Assembly (NCBI GenBank): GCA_023396555.1 | Contig: JAEWWC010000044.1 | Location: forward strand, 1 to 8,088 | DNA length: 8,088 bases | Direction: 5' to 3' | Origin: Bacillota bacterium | GTDB lineage: Bacteria > Bacillota > Clostridia > Christensenellales > SZUA-584 | Part shown: positions 1 to 6,978 of the stretch, in pieces | Numbering within the stretch: the stretch's first letter is position 1 | Layout: each line of letters opens with the position of its first letter | The notes under the pieces: model-generated | What the model was told of the DNA's origin: nothing | The model's database searches: none | The model's input: the letters and a program-made list of their open reading frames with translations, nothing else | Translations under genes and position numbers: made by a program

Positions 1-12
1 CATTTAACCTGC
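1..12 (-). other. possible start of next minus-strand gene, cut by window edge
   Basis: The last three bases read on the minus strand are ATG, preceded four bases upstream by AGG (10-8). This could be the start codon and ribosome binding site of the gene following spoIIM. In related spore formers xerD is sometimes found near spoIIM, but no coding sequence is visible here, so no product can be named. The 78 bases between it and spoIIM show no convincing terminator. Confidence 0.3.
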
Positions 13-81
13 TTGTACAACTGAATATTCGCGGCACAATAAGAAAAACTGCTTTAATCGGGAATAACGGAGTAAAACCGC

Positions 82-705
82 CTACAGCGACTGAATCAGC
101 ACCGGCGTCAGCAGCGACTGAATCAGCACGCCGATCAGCGAGACAGCATAAATTGCGAGCATCTTCTTGAACAGTGGTCGGGACATGATCAGCTTATCTG
201 CCGATGTTTTGGGAATGTGCCGTGCTTTGAAAACGTCCACAGCATTACCGATTCCCACAACGCCGGCCTTCAGTATACAAGGAATGAACACAAGGTTGGG
301 CAGGAATGTGCAAGATACAATCGCCAGAAGGCCTCCGGCGCCCAGATTCAGAGCCAGCACGCCCACTGTAAAGCCGACGCAGAAGCCTTTGAAAACAAGC
401 GTTAATGCAATGACAGGGATTCCAAGAATCATCAGTGAAAACAGCGTGATCACACCGAACAGCAGCGTGTCCTGCAGTAAAGCATGAATGAAAATGGCTA
501 AAAAATCCACAGTGGTCGTCTGTACAGATAAAAACAACTGGCCGGTGTAACTGTCCAGCGCTTCCTTGGTTCCCTCCTGCATATTGTTGACAGTAAAAGT
601 TCCGGCAGTGATACCCACCACAAGGAAAAAAATGAGCAGCAGATACTGCCCCTTGTTATCCAGCAGATCTGTCACCAATCGCCGTTTCGCATTACCCAAT
701 ACCAT
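82..705 (-). CDS. spoIIM: stage II sporulation protein M (SpoIIM), engulfment membrane protein
   Basis: SpoIIM is a membrane protein of the mother cell; with SpoIID and SpoIIP it forms the peptidoglycan-remodelling complex that drives engulfment of the forespore. The protein has about 207 residues, the usual family length. I see five hydrophobic segments, roughly residues 20-38, 80-102, 105-126, 127-150 and 184-205. The KGFCVGFTVG stretch (about 106-115) and the LPNL..IP stretch (about 135-142) match the family pattern. The ATG at 705 follows GGAGG (714-710) by only four bases; a TTG directly upstream at 708 is too close to that site, and a TTG at 699 is an alternative. Its position after spo0A fits clostridial gene orders. 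The last residues (VLIQSL-LTP-VLIQSL) come from an in-frame tandem duplication. Identification rests on topology, motifs and context. Confidence 0.85.
   Translation of the reverse strand: MVLGNAKRRLVTDLLDNKGQYLLLIFFLVVGITAGTFTVNNMQEGTKEALDSYTGQLFLSVQTTTVDFLAIFIHALLQDTLLFGVITLFSLMILGIPVIALTLVFKGFCVGFTVGVLALNLGAGGLLAIVSCTFLPNLVFIPCILKAGVVGIGNAVDVFKARHIPKTSADKLIMSRPLFKKMLAIYAVSLIGVLIQSLLTPVLIQSL
85..129. repeat. 27-bp-period tandem duplication at the spoIIM 3' end
   Basis: An identical 18-base stretch occurs at 85-102 and again at 112-129, offset by 27 bases (nine codons). In the protein this appears as VLIQSL repeated on both sides of LTP at the extreme C-terminus of SpoIIM. The identity at DNA level suggests a recent duplication that kept the reading frame. 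Confidence 0.85.
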
Positions 706-725
706 CAAGCCTCCGCCGCCCGTAA

Positions 726-754
726 CCCGCCATATTCAAGTACCGGCGGGGTAC
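726..754 (-). other. alternative hairpins between spo0A and spoIIM
   Basis: Two mutually exclusive hairpins can form in the spoIIM leader: GTACC/GGTAC (754-750 with 744-740) and CCCGCC/GGCGGG (750-745 with 731-726, 13-base loop). Neither is followed by a T run, so they are not intrinsic terminators. A role is unproven. Confidence 0.3.
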
Positions 755-772
755 ATTTTCGCCTTCTGATGA

Positions 773-801
773 TAGTTATGCGGCGACGTGCTGAGGTATT
801 C
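773..801 (-). promoter_or_regulatory. weak candidate sigma-E promoter for spoIIM
   Basis: GAATACC (801-795) and CATAACTA (780-773) are separated by 14 bases, the spacing expected of sigma-E promoters (consensus roughly GAATATT and CATACAAT). spoIIM is sigma-E controlled in Bacillus subtilis. The -10 matches only in its first half, so this is a guess from spacing and context. Confidence 0.2.
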
Positions 802-1586
802 TAATCGACGTATTTTAGCTCGGTATTAAGCTTGTCCGCAAGCATGGCGATGAATTCTCCATTGGTGGGTTTACCCTTTGTATCCAGTATCGTATAGCCG
901 AAGAATTCCTCCAGCACCTTAATGTTTCCTCTGTTCCATGCCGTTTCTATGGCATGTCGCATCGCGCGTTCCACGCGCTGCGGTGTTGAATTGTATTTGT
1001 CTGCAACTGTCGCGTACAACCCCGCTGTCAAGCGGTTCATCAAATCAAAATCATCATGGACCAGCAATATTGCGTCACGCAGATAGTGATAGCCTTTTAC
1101 ATTCGCAGTGATCCCCACCTGTTTGATATGGCGGGTGACGATATCATCCGCACGTGGTTCAGTTCGTCCATATTCGGGAGAAGCTTCTTTCTCCTGAGTC
1201 ATCAACTCCACAAGCCGCCTCTTGAAAACTTCCTTTTCGAACGGCTTGATGAACATATAGTCAACATGATAGCTTTGAGCTTTTTTTAGCACAAAATCCA
1301 GACTGACAGCCGACGTCATTACCACTCTGGTTTCCTCATTGTAACCATTGGCAGCCAGCTCTTCCAGCACCGCAAAGCCATCCAGTATAGGCATCAGCAG
1401 ATCCAGAACGAGCAAATCAGGCTTTAATGAGCGGGTCAGATCATAAGCCTGACGGCCATCGAATGCATAGTCTTCGATTATAAACTGCCCTGTCCCATTG
1501 AGATAATCCGCTACCAACCTGAGATAATCCCTGTTGTTATCCGCCAGCAAGGTGCGAAACTTGGGTTTGTCAAATTTGGCATCCAT
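801..1586 (-). CDS. spo0A: sporulation master response regulator Spo0A
   Basis: Spo0A is the phosphorylation-activated transcription factor that commits the cell to sporulation. The 261-residue protein has an N-terminal receiver domain (about 10-125) with phospho-acceptor Asp62 in LLVLDLLMP, Ser92 in the switch position usually held by Thr/Ser, and Lys114 in FIKPF. A linker follows, then the Spo0A DNA-binding domain (about 147-261) with its near-invariant recognition region RVERAMRHAIETAWNRGN (about 204-221). The ATG at 1586 is preferred: AAGGA at 1597-1593 lies six bases upstream, whereas the in-frame TTG at 1592 abuts that site. One oddity is the acidic pocket, which reads Asp16-Asn17 where B. 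subtilis has Asp-Asp. The upstream region carries a sigma-H-like promoter and an exact Spo0A box, and spoIVB lies directly upstream as in most spore formers. Confidence 0.98.
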   Translation of the reverse strand: MDAKFDKPKFRTLLADNNRDYLRLVADYLNGTGQFIIEDYAFDGRQAYDLTRSLKPDLLVLDLLMPILDGFAVLEELAANGYNEETRVVMTSAVSLDFVLKKAQSYHVDYMFIKPFEKEVFKRRLVELMTQEKEASPEYGRTEPRADDIVTRHIKQVGITANVKGYHYLRDAILLVHDDFDLMNRLTAGLYATVADKYNSTPQRVERAMRHAIETAWNRGNIKVLEEFFGYTILDTKGKPTNGEFIAMLADKLNTELKYVD

Positions 1587-1667
1587 CTTCAATCCTTGTT
1601 ATGCGCTTATTGCGGGTGATTCAGCGTTACTATTGTTTCAAATTTGTTAACATTCGTTACTCTATGT

Positions 1668-1695
1668 CTATTCAACAGCTACAAGTAAATCCCTT
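1668..1695 (-). promoter_or_regulatory. candidate sigma-H promoter of spo0A
   Basis: AAGGGATTT (1695-1687) and GTTGAATAG (1676-1668), separated by ten bases, resemble the sigma-H consensus RnAGGAwWW / RnnGAAT. The -10 core GAAT is exact; the -35 differs at one position and the spacer is slightly short. In B. subtilis spo0A is driven from a sigma-H promoter during the switch to sporulation. Transcription would start near 1660, giving a leader of about 75 bases. Confidence 0.5.
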
Positions 1696-1739
1696 CTGAT
1701 ACGAGCATAATGTTCAAAAAAGATCAAAAATAAGTTTAA

Positions 1740-1746
1740 TTCGACA
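1740..1746 (-). promoter_or_regulatory. Spo0A box (TGTCGAA) upstream of spo0A
   Basis: TGTCGAA is an exact match to the core Spo0A binding site and lies immediately after the spoIVB stop codon, about 80 bases upstream of the inferred spo0A transcription start. Autoregulation of spo0A through such boxes is established in Bacillus. A seven-base match can arise by chance, but its position favours a real site. Confidence 0.55.
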
Positions 1747-3012
1747 TCACCCCCCCAACTGTTCCAGCATCCAATCTACATACAAACCATAACCTTTTGT
1801 CGGGTTATTGACGAACACATGTGTCACAGCGCCCACAAGCTTGCCGTTTTGCATGATCGGGCTGCCGCTCATACCCTGTACGATACCGCCGGTTTTGTCC
1901 AGCAGCTCCGGATCGGTGATGCGGATTACAATACCTTTCTGCCCGGCAAAACTCTGATCAGCCAGCTTAATAATCTCGCAGCTGAATTCGCGCACGCCCT
2001 CATGGTCTATTGTGGACAAAATGCTGGCCGGCCCCAGCTGTACCTCATCCCGGCGTGCCACCGCAACAGGTATGGGGAATTTGCCCATATCCACGTTGTC
2101 GTACAGCGTGCCATAGATGCCGAAATCCGTGTTTTTGCGTATCAGGCCCATGTTACCGGAGGAGCTGGAGAAAAACCCCTGAATCTCGCCCGGTATGCCA
2201 CTTTCACCCTTGTTGATCTGAATGATCTCGGAGAAATAAATCTCACCCTGCTTGACACTCAGAACGCTGCCTGTATCCAGATCTGTGATCGCATGGCCGA
2301 GTCCCGCGAACCACCGGCTGCTCGGATCGATAAAAGTGAGAGTGCCCACACCCGCTGTGCTGTCCCGCACCCAGACGCCCAGCCGCATCTTACCGTCCGA
2401 AAAGTCCTGTACCGGTTTGACATGCAGGTCGATTTCCCGGCCGTTGCGCAGAACAGTGATGTCAAGATCGCTCGTCGCCTCGTTGATGATGCGCGTCACA
2501 TGCTCCGCGTTCTCGATCTCCGTGCCGTTGATGCGCGTGATCACATCGCCCGGAAGCATGCCCGCCTCGCGGGCGGGGTTTACTGTGCTGCCGTTTTCCA
2601 GTTCGATGCCCGTAATGCCCACCACCAGCGCCCCTTTGGTAAACAGCGTGACGCCGATGCTCTGTCCACCGGGGATCACCATACGTTCTTCGCTGACGTT
2701 GACCTTCACGCTTTTGACAGGGAGTCCAAACAGCGTCAGCTCAATGGTTGCATCGCCGTTATCGATGGATTCGATCACCAGCGGGGTTTGCATACCTGTC
2801 GCATCCGCCAGTGTTTCACTATCGAGGCTAATCACACCGGCGGATTCCACTTCCGCCTGCATAGGCAGCCCAAGATCAATGGTCTTTGCCATTCCTTTTT
2901 CAATGTATATCTCATTGGGTATGCTGGAATAGCTCTGAACAGCCGGCAGAAAATAGACGACGCACAGCGCGACAACAAACAGTATGCCTAAAATTCTGAT
3001 AATCGTTTTCAA
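1747..3012 (-). CDS. spoIVB: SpoIVB, forespore-secreted serine peptidase (S55)
   Basis: SpoIVB is made in the forespore and exported into the space between the two membranes, where it cleaves SpoIVFA and so triggers pro-sigma-K processing in the mother cell. The 421-residue protein, typical in length, starts with a membrane anchor (about 4-22). The motif VIPGGQSIGV lies at 112-121. A PDZ domain follows (about 125-200, with AREAGMLPGDVITRING). The C-terminal S55 peptidase domain has catalytic residues inferred as His240 (AGLGHAITD), Asp367 (ITDPELL) and Ser382 (QGMSGSP); the Asp-Ser distance of 15 matches B. subtilis Asp363/Ser378. It starts with TTG, seven bases after GGAGAGG (3026-3020). That ribosome binding site is locked in a hairpin followed by seven T's, which suggests translation is limited to transcripts starting inside the hairpin. 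Confidence 0.97.
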   Translation of the reverse strand: MKTIIRILGILFVVALCVVYFLPAVQSYSSIPNEIYIEKGMAKTIDLGLPMQAEVESAGVISLDSETLADATGMQTPLVIESIDNGDATIELTLFGLPVKSVKVNVSEERMVIPGGQSIGVTLFTKGALVVGITGIELENGSTVNPAREAGMLPGDVITRINGTEIENAEHVTRIINEATSDLDITVLRNGREIDLHVKPVQDFSDGKMRLGVWVRDSTAGVGTLTFIDPSSRWFAGLGHAITDLDTGSVLSVKQGEIYFSEIIQINKGESGIPGEIQGFFSSSSGNMGLIRKNTDFGIYGTLYDNVDMGKFPIPVAVARRDEVQLGPASILSTIDHEGVREFSCEIIKLADQSFAGQKGIVIRITDPELLDKTGGIVQGMSGSPIMQNGKLVGAVTHVFVNNPTKGYGLYVDWMLEQLGG

Positions 3013-3062
3013 AAAAACACCTCTCCACGACAGCCAATAATAACTTAGTGTCGTTAGAGAGG
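3011..3062 (-). terminator. recN-spoIVB hairpin with T7 tract enclosing the spoIVB ribosome binding site
   Basis: On the minus strand CCTCTC (3062-3057) pairs with GAGAGG (3025-3020) and ACGACA (3054-3049) with TGTCGT (3032-3027): twelve base pairs with a small internal loop (TA against G) and a 16-base apical loop. A TG and then seven T's (3017-3011) follow, the form of an intrinsic terminator. The 3' arm is the spoIVB ribosome binding site and the T run enters the TTG start codon. It could end read-through from recN, block translation of read-through mRNA, or both. Confidence 0.6.
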
Positions 3063-3075
3063 GTTCTATTTATAC
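3046..3075 (-). promoter_or_regulatory. candidate sigma-F/sigma-G promoter of spoIVB
   Basis: GTATA (3075-3071) fits the sigma-G -35 consensus GHATR; after 18 bases GACACTA (3052-3046) matches CATnHTA at five of seven positions. The same -35 with a 15-base spacer gives AACGACACTA, a partial sigma-F match. spoIVB is forespore-expressed in B. subtilis. Transcription would start at about 3039, within the loop of the overlapping hairpin. Confidence 0.35.
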
Positions 3076-3099
3076 TTTGAAATATTCGCTAGGCTTTGC

Positions 3100-4785
3100 T
3101 TAAATTGTCGTTTTAAAATCTGTAGCGAGTTGAAGCATCTGGGCCGCGTGCGCTAAAGAAACATCAGTATCTCCGCCCGTCAAACGCGCCACCTCGCACG
3201 TTCTCTCCGGCAAATCCAGCGCCGTAAGCCGCGTATGGGTGGAGGTTTCGTCGCTGTGTTTGGATATCAGAAAATGCCTGTCCGCCATGCTGGCAATCTG
3301 CGGCAGATGCGTAACGCACACCACCTGCCGTCCGCGCGATATGCCGATGAGCTTCTCCGCCACCACCTGTGCGATACGACCGCTGATGCCCGTATCGATC
3401 TCGTCGAATATCATTGTCGGAATGCCGCCCCTGTCCGCCGCGATCGTTTTGAGAGCGAGCATGATGCGCGACACCTCGCCTCCCGACGCCACCTTTCTTA
3501 AAGGCTTGACGGGTTCACCGCGGTTGGTAGAAATATAAAACTCCAAAGTATCGATGCCTTCAGGAGTAAATATGGCTTCTTCGATGCCCGGCTGGTCCGC
3601 AAACCTGACTTCAAAACAGGCGGCGCTCATACCAAGGTCGCCGAGCTGCTCCACGATCAGTTGCTCAAACCGCTTTGCCGCGTCGCGGCGCAATGCGGAC
3701 AGCCGCACGGAGCTGTCGTAGAGCCGCTGCTTAAGCACTTTCACTTTTGCTTCCAATTCCTTGAGCAGCGCTTCGCTGCCCAGCAGATCTTCCAGCTCCC
3801 GCTCGGCACGGCTCAGAAAACCGCCCGTCGCCAGCGGGTCCTGATATTTGCGCTTCAGGCTGCTGATCAGCGCCAGACGGTCCTCAATGCGTTCCAACGC
3901 ATCCGGATCAAATAAAGCCTCGCCCATCTCATCGCGGACAGTTGAGGCCACTTCCTCCAGCCCGTAATACGCCTCGTCCACCTTGGATGCCATGTCAGCA
4001 TAGCGCGCATCCACGTCACTGATGCCCTGTAACCGGCGGCCCGTATCCTTGAGCGCGGACAGCACATTCACCGGTTCCGCCTCATACAGCAGCTCGTATG
4101 CCGCCGTCAGCGCCTCCATGATCTTCTCAGAAGCGTTCAGCCGGGCACGCTGCGCCAGCAAGTCGTCTTCCTCGCCTTCGGAGATCGCGGCCTGTTTGAT
4201 TTCGCTGACCTGAAATTTGAGTATATCGATGCGCCGTTCGCGGTCCCCGTCGCTGCCAAACAGCGACTTCTGGCGCCTGATGACGGCGGTATATTCCTCG
4301 TACGCTTTTTCAACGGCGGCGGCGGCTTCCCGTATCTTGCCGTCAAAGCCGTCCAGCATCGCCATATGGTTCTTCTCGCTTAGCAGGGACTGATGCTCAT
4401 GCTGTCCGTGGACATCCACCAACCGATCGCTCAAGGCTTTGAGCACCGAAAGTGTCACCAGTGTGCCGTTGACGCGGCAGATGTTCTTGCCCGACGCGGT
4501 CAGTTCCCTTGTCAGCACCAGTTCTCCATCCGCCTCAATCTGCTGCTCGTCTAAAATATCCCCAACGCCGTGCACTTCGCTGAACCAGGCTTCCACCGAA
4601 GCGGTCTGCGTGCCGGTGCGTATCAGTTCGCGGTCCGCCCGCTCCCCCAGCACCAGATTCACGGAGTCGATGATGATGGATTTGCCCGCGCCCGTCTCAC
4701 CGGACAGCACATTCAAGCCGGAGGCGAACTCCACCTCCAGCGCGTCGATCAGCGCTATGTTTTTGATGATCAGTCGATTCAGCAT
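3100..4785 (-). CDS. recN: DNA repair protein RecN (SMC-like ATPase)
   Basis: RecN is a cytosolic SMC-family ATPase that gathers at double-strand breaks and promotes recombinational repair. The 561-residue length is normal. The N-terminal ATPase half carries Walker A GETGAGKS at 29-36. A long charged, Leu/Glu/Arg-rich helical middle (about 150-370) forms the coiled coil. The C-terminal half has the ABC signature VASGGEVSR, Walker B MIFDEIDTGISG and the His switch VCVTHLPQIA, in the expected order. The ATG at 4785 is preceded by AGGA (4799-4796) at ten bases, and 22 bases separate it from the argR stop, so it is probably co-transcribed. I saw no clear LexA box. The argR-recN pairing is widespread in Firmicutes. 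Confidence 0.98.
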   Translation of the reverse strand: MLNRLIIKNIALIDALEVEFASGLNVLSGETGAGKSIIIDSVNLVLGERADRELIRTGTQTASVEAWFSEVHGVGDILDEQQIEADGELVLTRELTASGKNICRVNGTLVTLSVLKALSDRLVDVHGQHEHQSLLSEKNHMAMLDGFDGKIREAAAAVEKAYEEYTAVIRRQKSLFGSDGDRERRIDILKFQVSEIKQAAISEGEEDDLLAQRARLNASEKIMEALTAAYELLYEAEPVNVLSALKDTGRRLQGISDVDARYADMASKVDEAYYGLEEVASTVRDEMGEALFDPDALERIEDRLALISSLKRKYQDPLATGGFLSRAERELEDLLGSEALLKELEAKVKVLKQRLYDSSVRLSALRRDAAKRFEQLIVEQLGDLGMSAACFEVRFADQPGIEEAIFTPEGIDTLEFYISTNRGEPVKPLRKVASGGEVSRIMLALKTIAADRGGIPTMIFDEIDTGISGRIAQVVAEKLIGISRGRQVVCVTHLPQIASMADRHFLISKHSDETSTHTRLTALDLPERTCEVARLTGGDTDVSLAHAAQMLQLATDFKTTI

Positions 4786-4807
4786 CGCTTATCTGTCCTG
4801 CCCTTGG

Positions 4808-5263
4808 CTATTTGGAACTGAGCATGCGGGACAGAGCCTCCACCACGTTTTTCTGGCGGCCTTCTTCCTTTACGGCCACGAATATGGTGTTGTCTCCCGC
4901 CAGCGTGCCCGTCACGTCGGGCAGTTCCATCACGTCGATGGCCTCCGCTGCCGCGCTGGCGCTCCCGGTCATCGTCCGCACGACCACAAGAGACGCCGCC
5001 GCCTCCACCGAAACCACGGTATCCCGGAACACGCGGCGGAAGATATCCATCTTGCCCAGCGGCTCCTTGCCGGACGCCGCATATTTATACGCGCCGTTCT
5101 CCGACTGCACCTTGACCAGCTTCAGCTCCTTGATGTCGCGCGAAATGGTTGCCTGCGTAACTTCAAAGCCCTTGTCCCGAAGAAGCGCGGACAGCTCGTC
5201 CTGCGTTTCGACGTCGTGATTTTCGATGAGTTCGAGTATTGTGCTTTGCCTTCCCTGCTTCAT
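4808..5263 (-). CDS. argR: arginine repressor ArgR/AhrC
   Basis: ArgR is the hexameric, arginine-sensing transcription factor that represses arginine synthesis and, in Firmicutes, activates its breakdown. The 151-residue protein is full length. The N-terminal winged helix (about 1-70) contains the recognition sequence TQATISRDIKEL (about 36-47). The C-terminal oligomerisation and arginine-binding domain (about 80-151) contains GTLAGDNTIFV; the usual pair of arginine-binding aspartates reads Asp-Asn here. The ATG at 5263 lies seven bases after GAGG (5274-5271), and that site overlaps the nadK stop codon, so translation is probably coupled. I found no clear ARG box in the window, so autoregulation is not shown. 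Confidence 0.97.
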   Translation of the reverse strand: MKQGRQSTILELIENHDVETQDELSALLRDKGFEVTQATISRDIKELKLVKVQSENGAYKYAASGKEPLGKMDIFRRVFRDTVVSVEAAASLVVVRTMTGSASAAAEAIDVMELPDVTGTLAGDNTIFVAVKEEGRQKNVVEALSRMLSSK

Positions 5264-5274
5264 CCCAACACCTC

Positions 5275-6123
5275 TTATATAAATCTGTCCCAGCTGATAA
5301 ACTTGGAGCGCAACAAGGGATAAAAATAATCCTTCTCAAAACGTATGAAACGGGCCACATGCGCGGAACGGTTCACCTTGACCACCTCGTCATCCTGCAT
5401 CTCATGCCGAACAGTACCGTCCGTTGTCAGCACCGCACCGCCCGGTGCAAGCGGCTTCATCACCACTTCGTCGTCTGGCAGCACCACCAGCGACCGCGAA
5501 TGCAGCGAATGCGGGCAGACGGGCGTGGCCAGCATGCATTCCAATTGCGGGCTCACAACAGGGCCTCCCGCGGATAGCGAATAGCCCGTCGACCCGGTGG
5601 GCGTGGACACCAGCATGCCGTCGCAGGCCACCTTGTCCGCCAGTGCGCCGTTGATGGACAGTTCAATACCGATCATGCGGGACACATCCTTTTTCAGCAC
5701 TACCACGTCGTTGAGCGCGTCCGCCTCGCAGAGTACCGTATCTCCCTGAACCACGGCACAGTGCAGCATCATGCGTTCCTCCACATAGCAGTCGCCGGAT
5801 ATCATCGCGTCGATGGCGGCTTCTATTTCGCCGACCTCCACCTCCGCCAGAAAACCGAGCCGCCCGAGATTGATGCCCACCATGCAGACTCCGAACGGGC
5901 TGCACTTCTCCGCCGCCTTGAGCAGCGTACCGTCTCCCCCCAGCACAAACAGTATATCAATCGCGGTATAATCGATTTCGTCCTGCTCACCATCCGGCAT
6001 GCCGCCCGGGTCAAACGACACGGAAATGCCGCGCGAACGCAGCAGTTGCGTCACGTAGCGGGCACCCTCAAGATCGTTATCCTTTTGGGGGTTGGCAAAT
6101 ATGCCGGCTCTTAATATTTCCAT
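5275..6123 (-). CDS. nadK: NAD kinase
   Basis: NAD kinase phosphorylates NAD to NADP using ATP or polyphosphate, the only route to NADP. The 282-residue cytosolic enzyme shows the family hallmarks: GGDGT at 62-66 (with the catalytic Asp64), the NLGRLGFL segment at about 85-92, the NDVVV segment, and the glycine-rich region DGMLVSTPTGSTGYSLSAGGP that builds the nucleotide site. The ATG at 6123 follows GAAGGG (6132-6127) with a short three-base spacer. The 63-base gap to tlyA holds a perfect palindrome and two TATAAT hexamers, so an internal promoter is possible. It lies 11 bases before argR. The order tlyA-nadK-argR-recN is common in Clostridia and Bacilli. Confidence 0.98.
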   Translation of the reverse strand: MEILRAGIFANPQKDNDLEGARYVTQLLRSRGISVSFDPGGMPDGEQDEIDYTAIDILFVLGGDGTLLKAAEKCSPFGVCMVGINLGRLGFLAEVEVGEIEAAIDAMISGDCYVEERMMLHCAVVQGDTVLCEADALNDVVVLKKDVSRMIGIELSINGALADKVACDGMLVSTPTGSTGYSLSAGGPVVSPQLECMLATPVCPHSLHSRSLVVLPDDEVVMKPLAPGGAVLTTDGTVRHEMQDDEVVKVNRSAHVARFIRFEKDYFYPLLRSKFISWDRFI

Positions 6124-6129
6124 ATGCCC

Positions 6130-6143
6130 TTCATTATAATGAA
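6130..6143. promoter_or_regulatory. perfect 14-bp palindrome upstream of nadK
   Basis: TTCATTATAATGAA is its own reverse complement and ends seven bases before the nadK ATG. It contains a TATAAT (6138-6133 on the minus strand), and a second TATAAT lies at 6158-6153. A promoter using the upstream hexamer would start near 6146, just before the palindrome. It looks like an operator, but the half-sites point the wrong way for a standard ARG box (TGAAT...ATTCA). Confidence 0.4.
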
Positions 6144-6186
6144 TTGTGGATAATTATACAACAACCATTCCCCAACAAATTTCACT

Positions 6187-6978
6187 TTACTGCGTTTGCT
6201 GATGCGCGTTTTCCACCACTTGTCCGACTTGCAACTCAGCCGGCTGGCCGCTGTCTTTCAGGCAGATCAAATACTCGATGTTGCCCTCCGGCCCGCGTAT
6301 CGGGCTGAAATCAAGGCCGCACACCGCCAGTCCCGATTCGCGAGCAAACGCGATTATCCCATTGATTACGTCGATGTGCACGGCTTTGTCGCGCACTACG
6401 CCCTTCTTGCCCACACGCTCACGTCCCGCCTCAAACTGCGGTTTGATGAGCGCCGATATGGTATACGGCGGCGTCAGCACGCGCTGCAGCGCCGGAAGTA
6501 TCAGTTTTAGCGATATGAACGACACATCAATGCTCGCAAATGAGACGGGCTTATCGAACATCTCCCTTTCCAGATAGCGTGCGTTCTGCCGCTCCATCAC
6601 GCAGACGCGCTCGTCCTGTCGCAGCTGCCACGCGAGCTGGCCGTAGCCCACGTCCACCGCGTACACATACGCCGCACCGCTCTTGAGCATGCAGTCGGTA
6701 AACCCGCCGGTGGACGCACCCACGTCTATGCAAATCGCCCCCGTCAGGTCTAAGTCGAAGCTCTCTATCGCCTTTTGCAGCTTTTTACCGCCGCGGCTCA
6801 CGAATGCGTCCGGCTTCTGAACGCTGACCTCCTGCCCCGGCCCCACCAAAGAGGCGGGCTTGTCGCATCTTTTGCCGTCCAGCGTCACCGCACCCGCCAT
6901 GATCAGCGCGCGCGCCTTCTCGCGGCTCTCGGCCAGCCCCTGTTCCACGAGATATATGTCAATGCGTGTTTTATCCAT
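6187..6978 (-). CDS. tlyA: TlyA-family rRNA (cytidine-2'-O)-methyltransferase (YqxC)
   Basis: TlyA proteins 2'-O-methylate cytidines in 16S and/or 23S rRNA with S-adenosylmethionine; some are annotated as hemolysins. The 263-residue protein has an N-terminal S4 RNA-binding domain (about 4-60) and an FtsJ/RrmJ-type methyltransferase domain (about 60-245). SAM motif I reads IDVGASTGGFTD (about 84-95). The expected K-D-K-E tetrad can be read from RGGKKL, SIDVSFISLK, ALIKPQFEAGRE and NIEYL. The ATG follows the oapA stop directly (TAGATG), with GGGATGG inside oapA as its ribosome binding site, so it is translationally coupled to oapA. In genomes carrying OLE RNA this gene is a regular neighbour of the OLE locus. 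Confidence 0.96.
   Translation of the reverse strand: MDKTRIDIYLVEQGLAESREKARALIMAGAVTLDGKRCDKPASLVGPGQEVSVQKPDAFVSRGGKKLQKAIESFDLDLTGAICIDVGASTGGFTDCMLKSGAAYVYAVDVGYGQLAWQLRQDERVCVMERQNARYLEREMFDKPVSFASIDVSFISLKLILPALQRVLTPPYTISALIKPQFEAGRERVGKKGVVRDKAVHIDVINGIIAFARESGLAVCGLDFSPIRGPEGNIEYLICLKDSGQPAELQVGQVVENAHQQTQ

Noticed and set aside
1819..2991. 390-codon open frame on the plus strand opposite spoIVB
   Set aside because: It is fully antisense to a motif-complete SpoIVB, and its translation is His/Arg/Ala-rich with no recognisable domain. It is a codon-bias shadow.
4786..4807. LexA/SOS box before recN
   Set aside because: The 22-base gap contains no GAAC-N4-GTTC pattern, and none was found nearby.
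4439..5323. 294-codon plus-strand open frame across recN and argR
   Set aside because: It runs antisense through two well-supported genes and their junction, with a low-complexity translation.
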